This document shows positions 1-11,037 of a stretch of DNA of 64,000 nt, one piece after another (within the stretch, counting starts at the first letter, position 1; each line of letters opens with the position of its first letter). Source of the stretch: Ceratotherium simum simum (Eukaryota; Chordata; Mammalia; Perissodactyla; Rhinocerotidae); NCBI RefSeq assembly GCF_000283155.1, contig NW_004454178.1, positions 28,586,740 to 28,650,739 on the forward strand, in the 5' to 3' direction. Below the pieces are notes generated by a model, which ran no database searches, was not told the origin of the DNA, and was given only the letters and a program-made list of their open reading frames with translations. The translations under genes were made by a program, and so were the position numbers.

Positions 1-149
1 ATCTGTGGCGGCTGGTTCCAGGTGGGGCTGTGATGGGAGAGCTCAGTGCCAGGACTCGGGGAGCAGGCTGGGTGGGGACCCCAGCAGGAGGAGAGGGAAT
101 TGCAACTACGGTTCCTTTCTTCTAACATTTGCTTTTCCTTTTTCCTCTA

Positions 150-330
150 GTATTCCATAAATGGTTGACCTAGGGCACAAATACGAGATATCTGGAAAAT
201 TTTGTCAAACAAAATCTATAAGATAGGTGGCCAAAGATGTGAACAGAGAGCTGACAGAAAAAAGATATAGAAATAGCCTTTAAGTATGTGAAAAGGTGCT
301 CAAATCCTACCCAGATGGCAAATCACTCCA
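150..330 (+). repeat. L1 LINE fragment (late ORF2/3' region)
   Basis: The stretch around 225-300 (GGCCAAAGATGTGAACAG, then AAAAGATATAGAAATAGCC and TATGTGAAAAGGTGCTCAA) reads like the diverged L1 segment just after the reverse transcriptase domain, in sense orientation. There is no open frame and no visible target-site duplication, so this is a dead fragment. The assignment rests on remembered L1 consensus and is moderate. Confidence 0.5.
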
Positions 331-1070
331 GTGGCTCTTAAACCTGGCACCTTAAAGCCGCACTAAGACACGGGGAGCTGCAGAGAGATCTTGGACTTGC
401 CTTCAGAGGCTGACAGGGGTGTCTGGGTAAATTCATCAACACTGTGTGCAACCAGGATTTTCACTGTGTGAGAAGGAGTTTCAACGTGCAACGTGGGCAG
501 GTGAGGAAGGACCCTGTGGTGTTGTGTTTAAACTCGTGGTGCACACACAAATAGCATGTCCACTGAAAGGTCTAGAATCAAGACATCCCAGTCCCAGAAG
601 CAAGGAACACGCCTCACTTCCAGGTCTTTGTAAACACCATTCCCTGGAGAAATGTCCGATTCCACATCTGGGGTATGGAGAGTACAGGTTGACCCTGGAA
701 CATCTTCTTGTGCCCAGAAAGCAAAGGAACCTCAAGGATTAATTGGGGATGTGGTCAGAAGGATGCTGAGGCAGCTTAAAGGGGCTGGCCAACACTGCAA
801 CAGTTTGAACATCAAGAAGAACAATGCTGGCTATGGATTATCACACAGGATCATGAGAAGAACCCTCAGAGAGAGACAGATATACAGGAGATGCGGGCTG
901 GAGGCAGAGAGGTCCCGGGGTGAAGATGTTGGCTGTCTCATTGCCAGGTGGAGTAACCGATCCTGGCAGGTCCCGACTGGTGGTGAACCAACTGCAGAGG
1001 CCCTGAGGACCAGTGTCGTGCGACCTCTGGGTCTCACCCACGGATCCTTTTCCAAGAGGTTGGTGACACC
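331..1070. other. No gene recognised
   Basis: Mixed-composition DNA. An open frame of 141 codons (652-1077, +) overlaps open frames on the other strand and shows no domain, signal peptide or recognisable similarity, so I read it as chance. The right end runs into an L1 3' UTR fragment and may itself be older LINE DNA. Confidence 0.5.
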
Positions 1071-1071
1071 A

Positions 1072-1330
1072 CCTTAACCAAGCGACCAAACCCAACACCA
1101 CCAGCAATGAAATGGACCGACCTCCGTGCCTGTGACGAGACAAGGTGGGGCAGGGGCTCTGCCAAAAGTGTTCAACCAGAACCGAATCATGGGTAATGAA
1201 ACAAACCTATGATGGTGGACGTTCTACGAGAAAAGTGGCCTAGATTCTTTAAAAAATATTCGTATCATTTAAAGAAAAGGCTGAGGGGGTGCTGTGGATG
1301 AAAGGAGATTACAGAGAGATGATGGCCCAG
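1072..1330 (+). repeat. L1M-type LINE 3' UTR fragment
   Basis: Positions 1075-1140 (CCAAACCCAACACCACCAGC, AATGAAATGGACCGACC) and 1205-1320 (GGACGTTCTACGAGAAAAGTG, here counted as diverged, then AAAGGCTGAGG and AAAGGAGATTACAGAGA) follow the order of the 3' UTR of old mammalian L1M elements in sense orientation. No coding capacity remains. Confidence 0.6.
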
Positions 1331-3231
1331 GGCCTTGGTCCCAAGACCCTCATCGCTGGCTGTGGGGGTTAATTAGGGGTATTTGAAGCAGACTGTGCAT
1401 TTGAGGTTTTCAGTCCACGTGAAACTGCTCGGGCATGATCACAGTCACTTGGTTCTGTTGGGGACTGTGCCTGCTTCTGTGAGACCATGCTGAAGTCACT
1501 GGGCTGAAGGGAAGCGACCTGCTGTCTGGAATTGATCAAAATCAGGTTACATAAAGATTGGGGGTGTAATTGAAATTAATTACATTACAAAAGAGGCCTC
1601 GTGGGAATTTAGGAGGAATTGATAATTGTGCATTTTTCAAATAAGCGTTACCGGTCACACTCTAAATCATAAAACAATACCTTCTTTATCCTCTTTTCAA
1701 AGCTGCTTGTCTGCCTGCATGAATTTTCACAAAACCATGAAAATAAATGATGATCTGCTTACTGAGAGAATTCAGCCTGTTGTTATGAAATTTAATTTAA
1801 CGCACGCATACTCCAGAAATTTCATAACATTCAGGAATATAAATAAGAGATTTGATGAAGGCAGAGAGAGAGGAGGTGAAGAAGAGGAAGCCTGGAGAGT
1901 GTGGTGGGGGTTCCCACCTCTGCCAGTGGCAGACGCCTGGGAAAACTAAAAACCATGATGCACGGATGAAGAAGGGGCGAAAATCCCCCTGGGGGCATAA
2001 ATTCTCTTTCAATCCAGAGTAGCAGGAATCTCCTCTCTGGAGTCTGAAACTCATTTTGAGATTCAAATAAATGCTTTGGCCTCTTTTCTCCAGAAAAATG
2101 GAAAAAGCTCAAACTGGTCAACAATGTCAGGGGCTTCAAAGACACCCCCGAGTCCACCCTGGACTTTGGGTTCGTCCTGCCTGGTCCAGGGGATGCGTAG
2201 CAGGTGGGGCTGCGCCTAGTCCTCCCAGGGTGTGCTGGCAGGCGGGCTGGGTGAGGATGCTGGGGCCCCACCCTCGAGAGGCGGGAGCAGGCCTGCTGAC
2301 CCTCCACTTCTGGTTTCCTGAGGCCTGGCTTCTGTCGCAGACTCTGCAGCGTCGGGGAGGAGCGGTGCAGCCTGCCGTGGGCAACAGGCAGGATTCTCGC
2401 CAGAGACAACACCCCCAGGTCCCTGGGCGTCCAGCATCTTGGGGAAGGGAGCGCCATGCAGCGCTTCATACTGAGCAGGGCACGGCCCACACAGCAAGCG
2501 GAATGTTAACCAATTTGGTGCCCTTGTCCTTATGATGGGGAAGGTGGTGGTCCCTATAAACGGGAGTTAAACAGGAGGGTTCAGCGTTACCCTGTGAACT
2601 TTGATTCCTGGGAGGAAAACTGTTGCATGAGTGCATTTCTCCCTGAACATAAGCTTGCCCCTCTCTTCTGTCTCATGGTATATTCTTATTATTTCACACT
2701 ATGTACTTCAGAAAAGTAAATGGAGGATAAATCTCAGCTAAAATGTGACAAGTAGCTTCAGGGATATGCTTTCCGTGAGACGCTGCCAGGCCTTGTAGCT
2801 GAGCCTGCGTTCCCACCCTGCGCGGCAGCCTTCCCTCCCTCAGTCCTGGGCTCCTTTTGAGTGGAACCAAGTCCTTAGGTGACTGGGGATTTTCTCAGGA
2901 TGCTGAAGACATTTTAGTTTACTCCTGGGGATGATAAAGTAATTTATTTCACACCTCTCATTATATATTTTATAATAATAGTTCGATCTGTAAATGCATT
3001 TTGAAGAAAAACACACACACGTACATTTTAGACTAAGAGGAGAACAGAAACCCAGAGGACTGAGAAGAACGAGGAAACTATAATGGACAAGATGTTCTGT
3101 GTAAAGTGGGGAGACGGAGGCAGTAGAGATGAGACCAGATACTAAAACCATTAAGTCACAGGGAAGAATAGGGAGGAAGATTGATGAATGAAGAGAATTT
3201 CAATTAAAGCATCAAATAAATCAAATTACTT
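1331..3231. other. No gene recognised
   Basis: Unique-looking DNA. AT-rich flanks surround a GC-richer core at about 2110-2480. Several overlapping open frames (up to 219 codons on the minus strand, 1831-2490) lie in that core, but frames are open on both strands at once, as expected from composition. No splice-bounded exon or promoter is convincing. Confidence 0.5.
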
Positions 3232-3294
3232 GAGTTTAAATAAATATTAAAATATTTTAAATTTAAAATTTAAATAAATAAATAATATAATGCG
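3232..3294. repeat. AT-rich low-complexity stretch
   Basis: A run of TAAATA, TTTAAA and AAATAAATAAATAA words with almost no G or C. It is simple low-complexity sequence, possibly the degraded tail of a retrotransposon. Confidence 0.7.
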
Positions 3295-3459
3295 TGTTTT
3301 TAGGTTTAGACAGATTCCAATTTAGTGATAATAAAATGAAACGATGTGTTTCTCCTCCTGCTCCTCCTCTACACCTAGACCTGGGGAGACCTGGCCCCAT
3401 GTAGGACCTGGGCGGGGGACACTGGCTTACTCCTTGGTTGGGGGGGTCCGGTGCGTGAG

Positions 3460-3755
3460 GTCCAGGTGAGGTTCAGATGAGGTCCAGGTGAGGTCTAGTT
3501 CTGGTCCAGGTGAGATCCAGGTGGGGTCCAGGTGAGGTCCAGGTGAGATCCAGGTGGGGTTCAGATGAGGTCCAGGTGAGATCCAGGTGGGGTTCAGATG
3601 AGGTCCAGGTGAGATCCAGGTGTGGTCCAGGTGGGGTCCAGGTGAAATCCAGGTGAGGTCCAGGTGGAGTCCAGGTGAGGTCCAGGTGAGATCTAGGTGA
3701 TGTTCAGATGAGGTCAGGTGAGGTCCAGGTGTGGTCCAGGTGAGGTTCAGGTGAA
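3460..3755 (+). repeat. 11-bp minisatellite (GGTCCAGGTGA)n
   Basis: Twenty-seven tandem copies of an 11-bp unit, read as GTCCAGGTGAG with variants ATCCAGGTGGG and GTTCAGATGAG. One copy is 10 bp. A 33-bp higher-order unit (GTCC-, ATCC- and GTTC-type in that order) occurs in consecutive copies between about 3537 and 3612. By hand count, 21 units contain the E-box CAGGTG and 12 contain CAGGTGAG, which also matches a 5' splice-donor core. Unit variants are interleaved, as expected for a VNTR evolving by unequal exchange. Confidence 0.95.
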
Positions 3756-6700
3756 GGCGATGGCCAGGGCAGGTGGAGGAGGGTGAACTCTGGACAGGAG
3801 CTGTGGTGACACTTACTTAGGACTAGCTTATTATGAATCAAGTATTTGAGATTCATCATCTCAAAAAGATGAGTTTTAAGGAAAGTAAAGAAAAAAAATG
3901 CTATTCTGCAGGGATATCATGCCAATTGCTGCTATTTTTGCACTTGCAGGCCTCCTTTTGAGGTTGAAAAGTAGAAACTCTAGACAATAGCATCTCCCTG
4001 CCCTTAGAGTTCTGGCTCTTTACAGCAGAGTTCTGGCTCTTTACAGGCTGGCCAGACCCCGTGTCCCCCTCCCCCCCAACCTGTCCTTGTCCCTCCAGGG
4101 GCTTCATCTCCCCCTGTGTCCCCCCTTGTCACCCAGGTGCTGTGTCCCCCCACTGCCACCCCCCAGGCATGGCTCAGTCCACAGAGGGTAGACAAGAGGG
4201 ATGCAAAGGCAGGATCTACTTAATATCCCTATGAAATCAATACTCCATTTCCCAGAAAGGATTAGAAAAGTAGTAACTATTGGTTGGGGATGTGGCTTCC
4301 CAGATAAAGTTGCCTGACCCAACCAGAGGTTTCTGGAAACTATCATCTGTCAGCTGAGAGAAGCTCCGCCCCCTCCACTTTGGAGAGAAAATGAGAAATG
4401 AGCCTAGGCACCGGACTGTGCTGTTGGCCCTTTCTCATAGACTTTGCAAACTCATCTCGGTGGAGACTCTGTCCTCCCCTCCCCTGGGGCCCAAGGCTCT
4501 GTCTTCACCTAAGGGGGTCTCATTCTCACCTGACCCCAGGGGCCCACAGGTGCAGCCTCCCAGCTCACTGTCGGGGACCCAGGCTGTCCTTCCCCGTAGC
4601 CTTCTCGTGCCCCAGCCCCCAGCCACCCTAGACTCTGCGTCCGGGGCCGTCTCTCTTCTGTGTCATCCTGCCCTCCCTTCTGGACTGTTCTACCAGCTGT
4701 GGAGAGGCAACCTCCGACTCCAGGTCAGTTTCTGGGAGCACTGTCTGTTCCCCTCTTTTCTGCTCATCTGGAGCTCACCAGGGTCCAGGGCCATCTATGT
4801 CCCCCGGGCGCATTGGCGGTTCCTGTTCACTCTGCATGGCCCCAGTGACCCTGGCACCGTGGGCCCCTCCTGGACTACACCCTCCTCTGAGGGAACCCCT
4901 CCCTCATCGCATCTACCTGGACCAAGGGCTTGCCCTGAGCCACTTGATCCTCTTGACATTTTCCTCCCAGTTGATTTTATCCATCCCCATGTCTCTCTGT
5001 GCCCCCACTGCTGATGATGCTCACATTACACCCTGATGGGGCCCCAGACCCTGTGCCCACCTCCTGCTTACCATGGCTCCCAGAGGTCTGGGAGGCTACA
5101 AACTTATGGCCCCCGTGATGCCTCATCCCCTAACAGCACCAATACTCAGCCTGAATGGATGAAGGGTCCTTGTTTCCCCCTCTCTCTTCCCTCCCTCAGG
5201 TGCACATGAATCTTCCCCCACCCACACACAGCTGGAATGGGGCCATCTCCTACCCTCTGCTCACACCTCAGGAGTCAACCCCAGCCCCTCGTCAGGGTGC
5301 CCGCTGCCATCTCCTCCTTCCCTTGGCCCCCCCCGCCCTCGAATCCCCCTGCTCCTCGGGGAGCCAGGACAGTCCCTGTGATGGGACCTACGCTCAGAGG
5401 ACCCATGTCTGGGGGCCTGGCCCTTTCCAGTCCTGAGGGGCTCAGAGAGGCCCCCCCCCCGCTCCCCAACCAGGGTCACCTTTTGGCTGGGCACCCATCC
5501 CGGAAAGTGCTGGTACCATCGGTGGGTCCCTGTGTACTGGTGGATCCACTTGTGGCCCCTGTTTAAGGCCTGGCTCCCTGCAGAGGGTGACTGGCAAGGA
5601 GAGCCTGTCCTGGTCATCCTGTGTGTACAATGCCCCAGGGAAGGAGGCCTCCATGCCACGGCTGGGGGAAGAAAACACAAGAAAGGTGGTTTCTGGTTTC
5701 AGGTGTCACAGTTGAAGTACAGATGGTGCTTGCTATTGAGAATGGAAGGGTGCGCCCAAGGCGTGCAAACCTCTGAGATGTAAAGAAGAGACCAAATCTG
5801 GAGATTCTAAAACAACCCACTTAATAAAATCTGAATTAAAAGCATTCAGAGCCAAGTTAATTTACAAGATGCATGGGGTTGAGGTTCAGCATCCTAATGG
5901 AAAGTATCATTTCTATGTGGTTAAGATTGATCACTACATTGTCTGACTTAACAGAGCTGGCTGAACCCACTGAGACGCATTTAATGTGCCTTGTCGTTTG
6001 GTCTTCCCTAAGACCATCAGCACATTGTAATTTCTTGTTTGTAGAATGGCGCTATGCTTTTTATAAGACTCAACATAGATGGGCGATTGGTGGATAAAAT
6101 ATCTTCTGATCAGTGACAATAGCGTGGGGGTTCCCGGTCGTGGTCAGGGGTTGGGCAAAGGCATCTGCTGTCCCAGGTCATGAGAGGGGTCGGGGAGCCC
6201 CTGTGGGGGTGTAGGGTCTGAGTGTGGGGTCTGCGTGCTGGGCCCTGGCTGCTGGCTGAGCAGGGAGGGGCACACCCATGTCCTTGACAATGCAGACTCA
6301 ATCCCTCGGTGAGTTTTCGACTCTCAGTAGCAAAGCGTTTCCAAGGAGAGTGGGGGCTTTGGGGAAGGGCCCAGTGGGTGGAGCGTTTGGCACTTAATTA
6401 CAAAACGTGCCCGCCACGTTGGGTTCCCATGAGATCAGAGATGCGACGTGTGCCACACACATTTTGACGACATTTGAGGGTGAAACTTAGATTCATGTCT
6501 CATGTTCTGGCATTCTAACTTTTTCATTTGGGAGGTTTGCTGCTTTTCTGTATTTCATACATGCGCTGGTGGAACTTTCTCTCAGATTTGCTCCAGACTC
6601 AGATCTTTGAGTGGATTTCCTTTCCTTCATGTCCTAAAAATTACTTTTGGCTTCATTCTTTATCTTATCTGAAGGTCAAAGCTTAATCTATGTGTTGGCG

Positions 6701-7290
6701 ATGTGTGTGGCTGGCTCCTTCTCCGCCCTGAAGTTTTCCTTGCGCAATCAGCGGCTCCCGATGGGCTGTTATCAAGGTCTGAACGTATTTCTGCTTGTGC
6801 TTTGGGTGGCCAGAGGGTGGCGGCTCCTCTGCTTGTTGATTTTAATTCACAGGTGCTCACAGTTACGCTGCACCGAGATTGAGGCCACTGTGTTCAGGGC
6901 GTGTGGGCTGCTTGGTCTTGTGGGTCCTTCATTCCAATGAAAACGCATGGGGTCTGCTCTTAAACAGTCCTGGCAGTAGGAGGTGAGCCCAGCCCAGGGC
7001 TGTTGTGTTTTTATCTCCATTTCTCTGGAAAAACAAAGGCTAGATGGAGAGAAGCCCTGCTTGTTGCCCCCAAGGGATGGAAAGAGCCGCTCCAGGGCTT
7101 TGGAATGAGAGGGATGCTGGAGGCTCGTCTCCGAGAACCACATGGGGCTGGAGATTGGACAGACATGCTCAGAGAGCCAGGACCCTCTTTCTTTTGTGAT
7201 TCAGCTATCCTGCAGACAAAATCAGAGGAATGGCCTGTATTTGCTATTCCATCTTGATGTCTCATTTTTGCAATGCCTGCAGTTACCAGC
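3756..7290. other. No gene recognised; C-rich in the middle
   Basis: Between about 4380 and 5560 the plus strand is C-rich, with a run of 10 Cs at 5451-5460. This gives long overlapping open frames (for example 4391-5014, +) on both strands. None resembles a known protein or carries consistent splice sites. The remainder (5800-7290) is average-composition unique DNA. Confidence 0.5.
4006..4047 (+). repeat. 21-bp tandem duplication
   Basis: Two adjacent 21-bp copies (AGAGTTCTGGCTCTTTACAG plus one base), at 4006-4026 and 4027-4047, differ only in the last base. This is a recent local duplication. Confidence 0.9.
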
Positions 7291-7679
7291 TGTCTCAGTC
7301 AGCTCAGGGTTCCCATAACAAAGTACCACAGACAGGGCGGTCAAATGTCAAACTGGGGACATTTATTGTCCCCAGTCCTGGAGGCTGGAGTCTGAGATCC
7401 AAGTGTCGGCAGGGCTGGTTCCTCCTGCGGCCTCTCTCCTGGGCGTGTAGACGGCCATCTTCTCCCCGTGTCCTCACATGGTCATCCCTCTGTGTGGATC
7501 TGTGTCCTGATCTCCTTTTCTTATAAGGACTCTAGTCCTATTGGATTAGGGCCCATCGCAACAGCCTCATTTTACTTAATCATCTCTTTAAAGACCCATC
7601 TCCAAATACAATCGCATTCTGAGGTCCTGGACGTTAGGGCTTCGACATGGGAATTTTGAGGGGAGGGAATTCAGCCACA
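7291..7679 (-). repeat. MaLR-type LTR (MLT1/MST-like), reverse orientation
   Basis: About 390 bp, read on the minus strand from TG to CA, matching the ERVL-MaLR LTR pattern. Plus-strand landmarks in order: CATAACAAAGTACCACAGAC, GACATTTATTGT, CCTGGAGGCTGGAGTCTGAG, GTGTCCTCACATGGTCAT, TTATAAGGAC, TTGGATTAGGGCCCA, CTCCAAATACAATCGCATTC. It is a solitary remnant of an ancient retrovirus-like element with no internal coding region. The exact subfamily is unresolved. Confidence 0.85.
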
Positions 7680-8157
7680 GCACTAGTGACAGATTTAGCA
7701 TATTGACTCCATTTACTATGCTGGTGTTTGTGCGAAAGTGACAACATCAACCCACCTCCATGGGTTCTGGGACGTGAGCGTCTGGGGCAGGACAGTGATC
7801 CATTTGATGACTCTATCTAATCACACGCTTGTCCCTAACAGCTCTTGGGACAAAGGACATGGATCAGGGTGTGGGTGGTGTCCACAGACACAGCAAATCC
7901 TCACCACTCGGGTTTCATCATTGGTGCTCTGCCGTAAGCCAGGGCATACCTCGATTAAAAACTTTCAGCAAATTTCTGTAAGGGCACATGCTCAATCTGC
8001 TGATGTGGGTTTACAGAGAAGCCAGGGGAGGCTGGAATGACCTACGACGTGATGGGCCAGACTTGGAGACACTGCTGCAGACTCATTTTGAACTCAATAT
8101 GGACACGGTGCTTACATGGAGAAATATTTACAGACGTGGGTCTATCTGTGGGTTGGT
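7680..8157. other. No gene recognised
   Basis: Unique-looking DNA between the LTR and a CA microsatellite. Nothing further was seen. Confidence 0.5.

Positions 8158-8185
<28 letters not shown>
8158..8185 (+). repeat. (CA)n microsatellite
   Basis: Fourteen uninterrupted AC dinucleotides, a likely polymorphic marker. Confidence 0.95.
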
Positions 8186-8188
<3 letters not shown>

Positions 8189-9417
8189 TGTTTCACTCTG
8201 GAGGTCTTCAGCGTCTTTGATGTTTATTTAATGTAAGTTCCCTTCTGATGCACAATCCCCATTAGAGATCCATCATTGTCAGGACACCCTGGCAATTGAG
8301 AGCCCCCTGCCCCTTCCAACAGTGGATATTTGTGATCAACCCAAGTATATCTAATAGCAAAGTAACTTTTTTAGGTTATATTAGTTCTGTGTTGGGGGGT
8401 GGGCACAGCGTAGCAATGGATGACTTTTTGCTATGTCAGACTTTCTGACCATTTTAGAGCTGCACTCTATAGTTCTTACCTGTTTATGATCTGTTCTTCC
8501 TCGTCAAGAAGGAGAGAAATGTCTCCCGAGGAGGTCAACCTAGTGTAGCCTCCTATTACATCTGTCATGAGCTGTAGGTACTAAATTTCTAAGACCACGA
8601 GCACTGGACAAAGATGACGAGGGAAGAGGACATGATCTTTGATTTGTGTATTATCCCAGAATGGACCCTGAGTAAAACTATGCCATGAAAGTTCCAGACT
8701 TTCGTCCCTTGACCCTGTTCTGGTTTCATCTACCAGATGGCTGCACAGAGACTTCTCTTTAGTGGCAAAGACTTTTATTTTGAAAAGCATGGTAGATAAA
8801 ACTTATCTTCCCGAGGGACCCATAACTCCAGAAGTACCTATTATTCCTGCTGTGAGTGAAGAATGTCACAGACTTCTCAGTCCTGCATTATCTCGCCTTA
8901 TTTTATAATGTTTCTTTACAAAATGATGGAATTATTGTCCAGGTGGGCACTCAACACATAATGGGTACAGAAAGGGAGCTTTTCTACAGAAAATGCAGTA
9001 GCGTGAGGCAGTTCACTCGTTGTTAAAGGAAGAGGAGCAGAGATTGGTTCAGAAGGGCCGGTATCCTGGGCAACGGGAGGGAAGGTGTGAGCGTTCGAGG
9101 GACCGTGTGGTGTCTGGGTGAGGGCGGGTGAGTGATTATTTCCTGCAGAGAAGTGCTCTCTTCCTCCTCACACTGACTGTGCCCATAATCAGACTCATCT
9201 CAGCCCTCCCTTCAAGAGGAGGAAGCGTGTCAAGCAAATGTCAACTTGTTGGGGGTCTACTTTTGATAACAGCTTTAATTTTTGTCAGGGTCCTGTGTAC
9301 ATATGTCCTCTGAACCCCACTCCCTCCTCTGTTTATCTCCTGTGTAATTCCTCATTCTTCGCACGCAGCCACTGTCTTCTCTTCACTCCTGGCTTTTTAC
9401 CCTCTGTGTTGGTTACA
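8186..9417. other. No gene recognised
   Basis: Unique-looking DNA of average composition with only short open frames. Confidence 0.5.
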
Positions 9418-9457
9418 TCTCCTTTCTCTCTCTCTCTCTCTTTCTCCCTCTCTCTCC
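9418..9457 (+). repeat. (CT)n pyrimidine tract
   Basis: Near-pure C/T tract with repeated TCTC. It ends just before a GC-rich stretch. Confidence 0.9.
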
Positions 9458-10667
9458 GCCCCCATGCTGCTGGTCTCACTACTCGCTCTGCTTTGCCCCA
9501 GGAGTCTGCAGACTGCCTCTCCTGGGCTCCCGTGCCAGCTGGCCTCCACTTGGATTTGGCAGGTGGGAGACCAGCTGGTGGGAAGGAGAGGGGCCTGGCA
9601 GGTGTTTCTTCCTCCTCCATCCATGCCTCAGCCTGAGCTTTGGGCTCTCCCTCCAGGACCCTACACCTTGTCCCTTCAGCACAGGGGTGTAATAGCCTCC
9701 CTCTGGTTCTAAGGCTGGAAACTCGATGGTCTTGTTGTTCCCTTGACCACGTGGCACTCTGCAAGTTTCCCTCATTAGCACCAGCCAGGGGTGATCTGCT
9801 TCCTGACTGCCCAGCCCTGCCTTGGCTCCCCCTCCTCCCACAGGTCCCTGCAGAGCCTTGTCCTGCGAGTCCCCCCAGCCCTGCTGCCACTGCAGTGATT
9901 GGCTTTACTCGAGTCCATTTTCAAATGGCAGAATTGTCCCCCAGGACATTTGGGAACAAGAAGACATGGCTGTGTCTTCGCTACACCAGGCCTGCCTAAC
10001 GCTCCCAGACCACTGCCAGTAACTGTCTGATCAACTGCTTAAATCAGGGGTTCTCCAACTGTGGGGGGCATGCGAGTAGAACAGGATTCTACTCCCATCT
10101 TTAAATTTAACAAAGGGAGCTATTCAGTAGTGATTTAGAATTTGGTGGGAACCCATCCATGGAAATCTGACATGCTTTGCTCCCTGGAAGGGGCATCCCC
10201 GTGCAGTCAAATTCCTAGCTCAGCACACAACTCTGTGCTGATACCTGAGCTGCGAAAGTGGTGTGCTGAGCTCCAGGATGCAGGAGGCATTTAAAGCTGC
10301 CTTGGAGATGGCTGAGATTTCAGTTGGCAGGTTGGGGGGTTGTGGGGTGGGGAGGCAGGAAGAAGATTCAGTGGGCAGGGTGTGTGCAGAGGACCGGAGG
10401 AGCTGAGTCTGGATTAGCACTCTGTAAGATGCTCTGGGTACCGGCCTTGGTATCGGAGGATACAGCCCAAACTGTGAATGAGAGGTCATTAAAATGAATG
10501 TGAATTATCACAATTAATCAAAAGGGCTGCCCATGTTAGATGTACTCCAATATAAACACTGGATTCTCCAAACTCCAGATTTTTTTCATGCTTTGCTTGT
10601 GTATTTACTGGGTCAATATGTGGTTAATGCTAACGTATTTTAATTGTTAATAATGGAATATTTTTGT
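9458..10667. other. No gene recognised
   Basis: GC-moderate unique DNA. The words CAGGGGTTCTCCAACTGTGG at 10047 look like the end of a hAT-type DNA transposon, but no matching far end was found, so it is not called separately. The overlapping open frames at 9333-9890 (-) and 9640-9999 (+) are attributed to composition. Confidence 0.45.
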
Positions 10668-11037
10668 TGTGGACTGAATTGTGCTTCCCCCAAAATTCAT
10701 ATGTTGAAGCCCCTAACTCCCAATGTGACTGTATTTGGAGATGGAGCCTATAAGGAGTTAGCCAAGGTTAAATGAGGTCATGAGGCTGAGCCCTGATCCA
10801 ATAGGACAGGTGTCCTTATAAGAAGGAGTGACACCAGGGGTGTGTGCACAGTGGGAGCACCATGTGAGGACACAGGGAGAAGGTGGCCATCTACACGCCA
10901 AGGAGAGAGGCCTCAGGAGGAGCCAGCCTGGTGGCACCTTGATCTCAGATTCCAGTCTGCAGGATGGTGAGAATAAGTCTCTGTGTTTACCCCCATCTGT
11001 GGTGTTTGTTACACAACAGCCCCAGCAGACTGATACA
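10668..11037 (+). repeat. MaLR-type LTR (MLT1-like)
   Basis: About 370 bp from TGTGGACTGAATTGTG to TGATACA, with terminal TG and CA. Landmarks in order: CCCCCAAAATTCATATGTTG, AATGTGACTGTATTTGGAG, GGTGTCCTTATAAGAAG, CATGTGAGGACACAGGGAG, GGCACCTTGATCTCAGATTC. Plus orientation, the reverse of the LTR at 7291. It is a solitary LTR with no internal region, from a mammalian endogenous retrovirus-like family. Confidence 0.88.

Noticed and set aside
131..160. Strong splice-acceptor-like sequence (pyrimidine tract then CTCTAG)
   Set aside because: The sequence that follows is an L1 fragment with no open exon or donor.
1831..2535. 219-codon minus and 154-codon plus frames
   Set aside because: They overlap each other in GC-rich DNA with no similarity or splice support.
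4391..5680. Series of 60-207 codon frames in the C-rich block
   Set aside because: Frames are open on both strands with proline/serine-rich translations typical of C-rich DNA.
10047..10120. hAT transposon end
   Set aside because: Only one end-like word was visible, and no matching terminus or internal consensus could be assigned.
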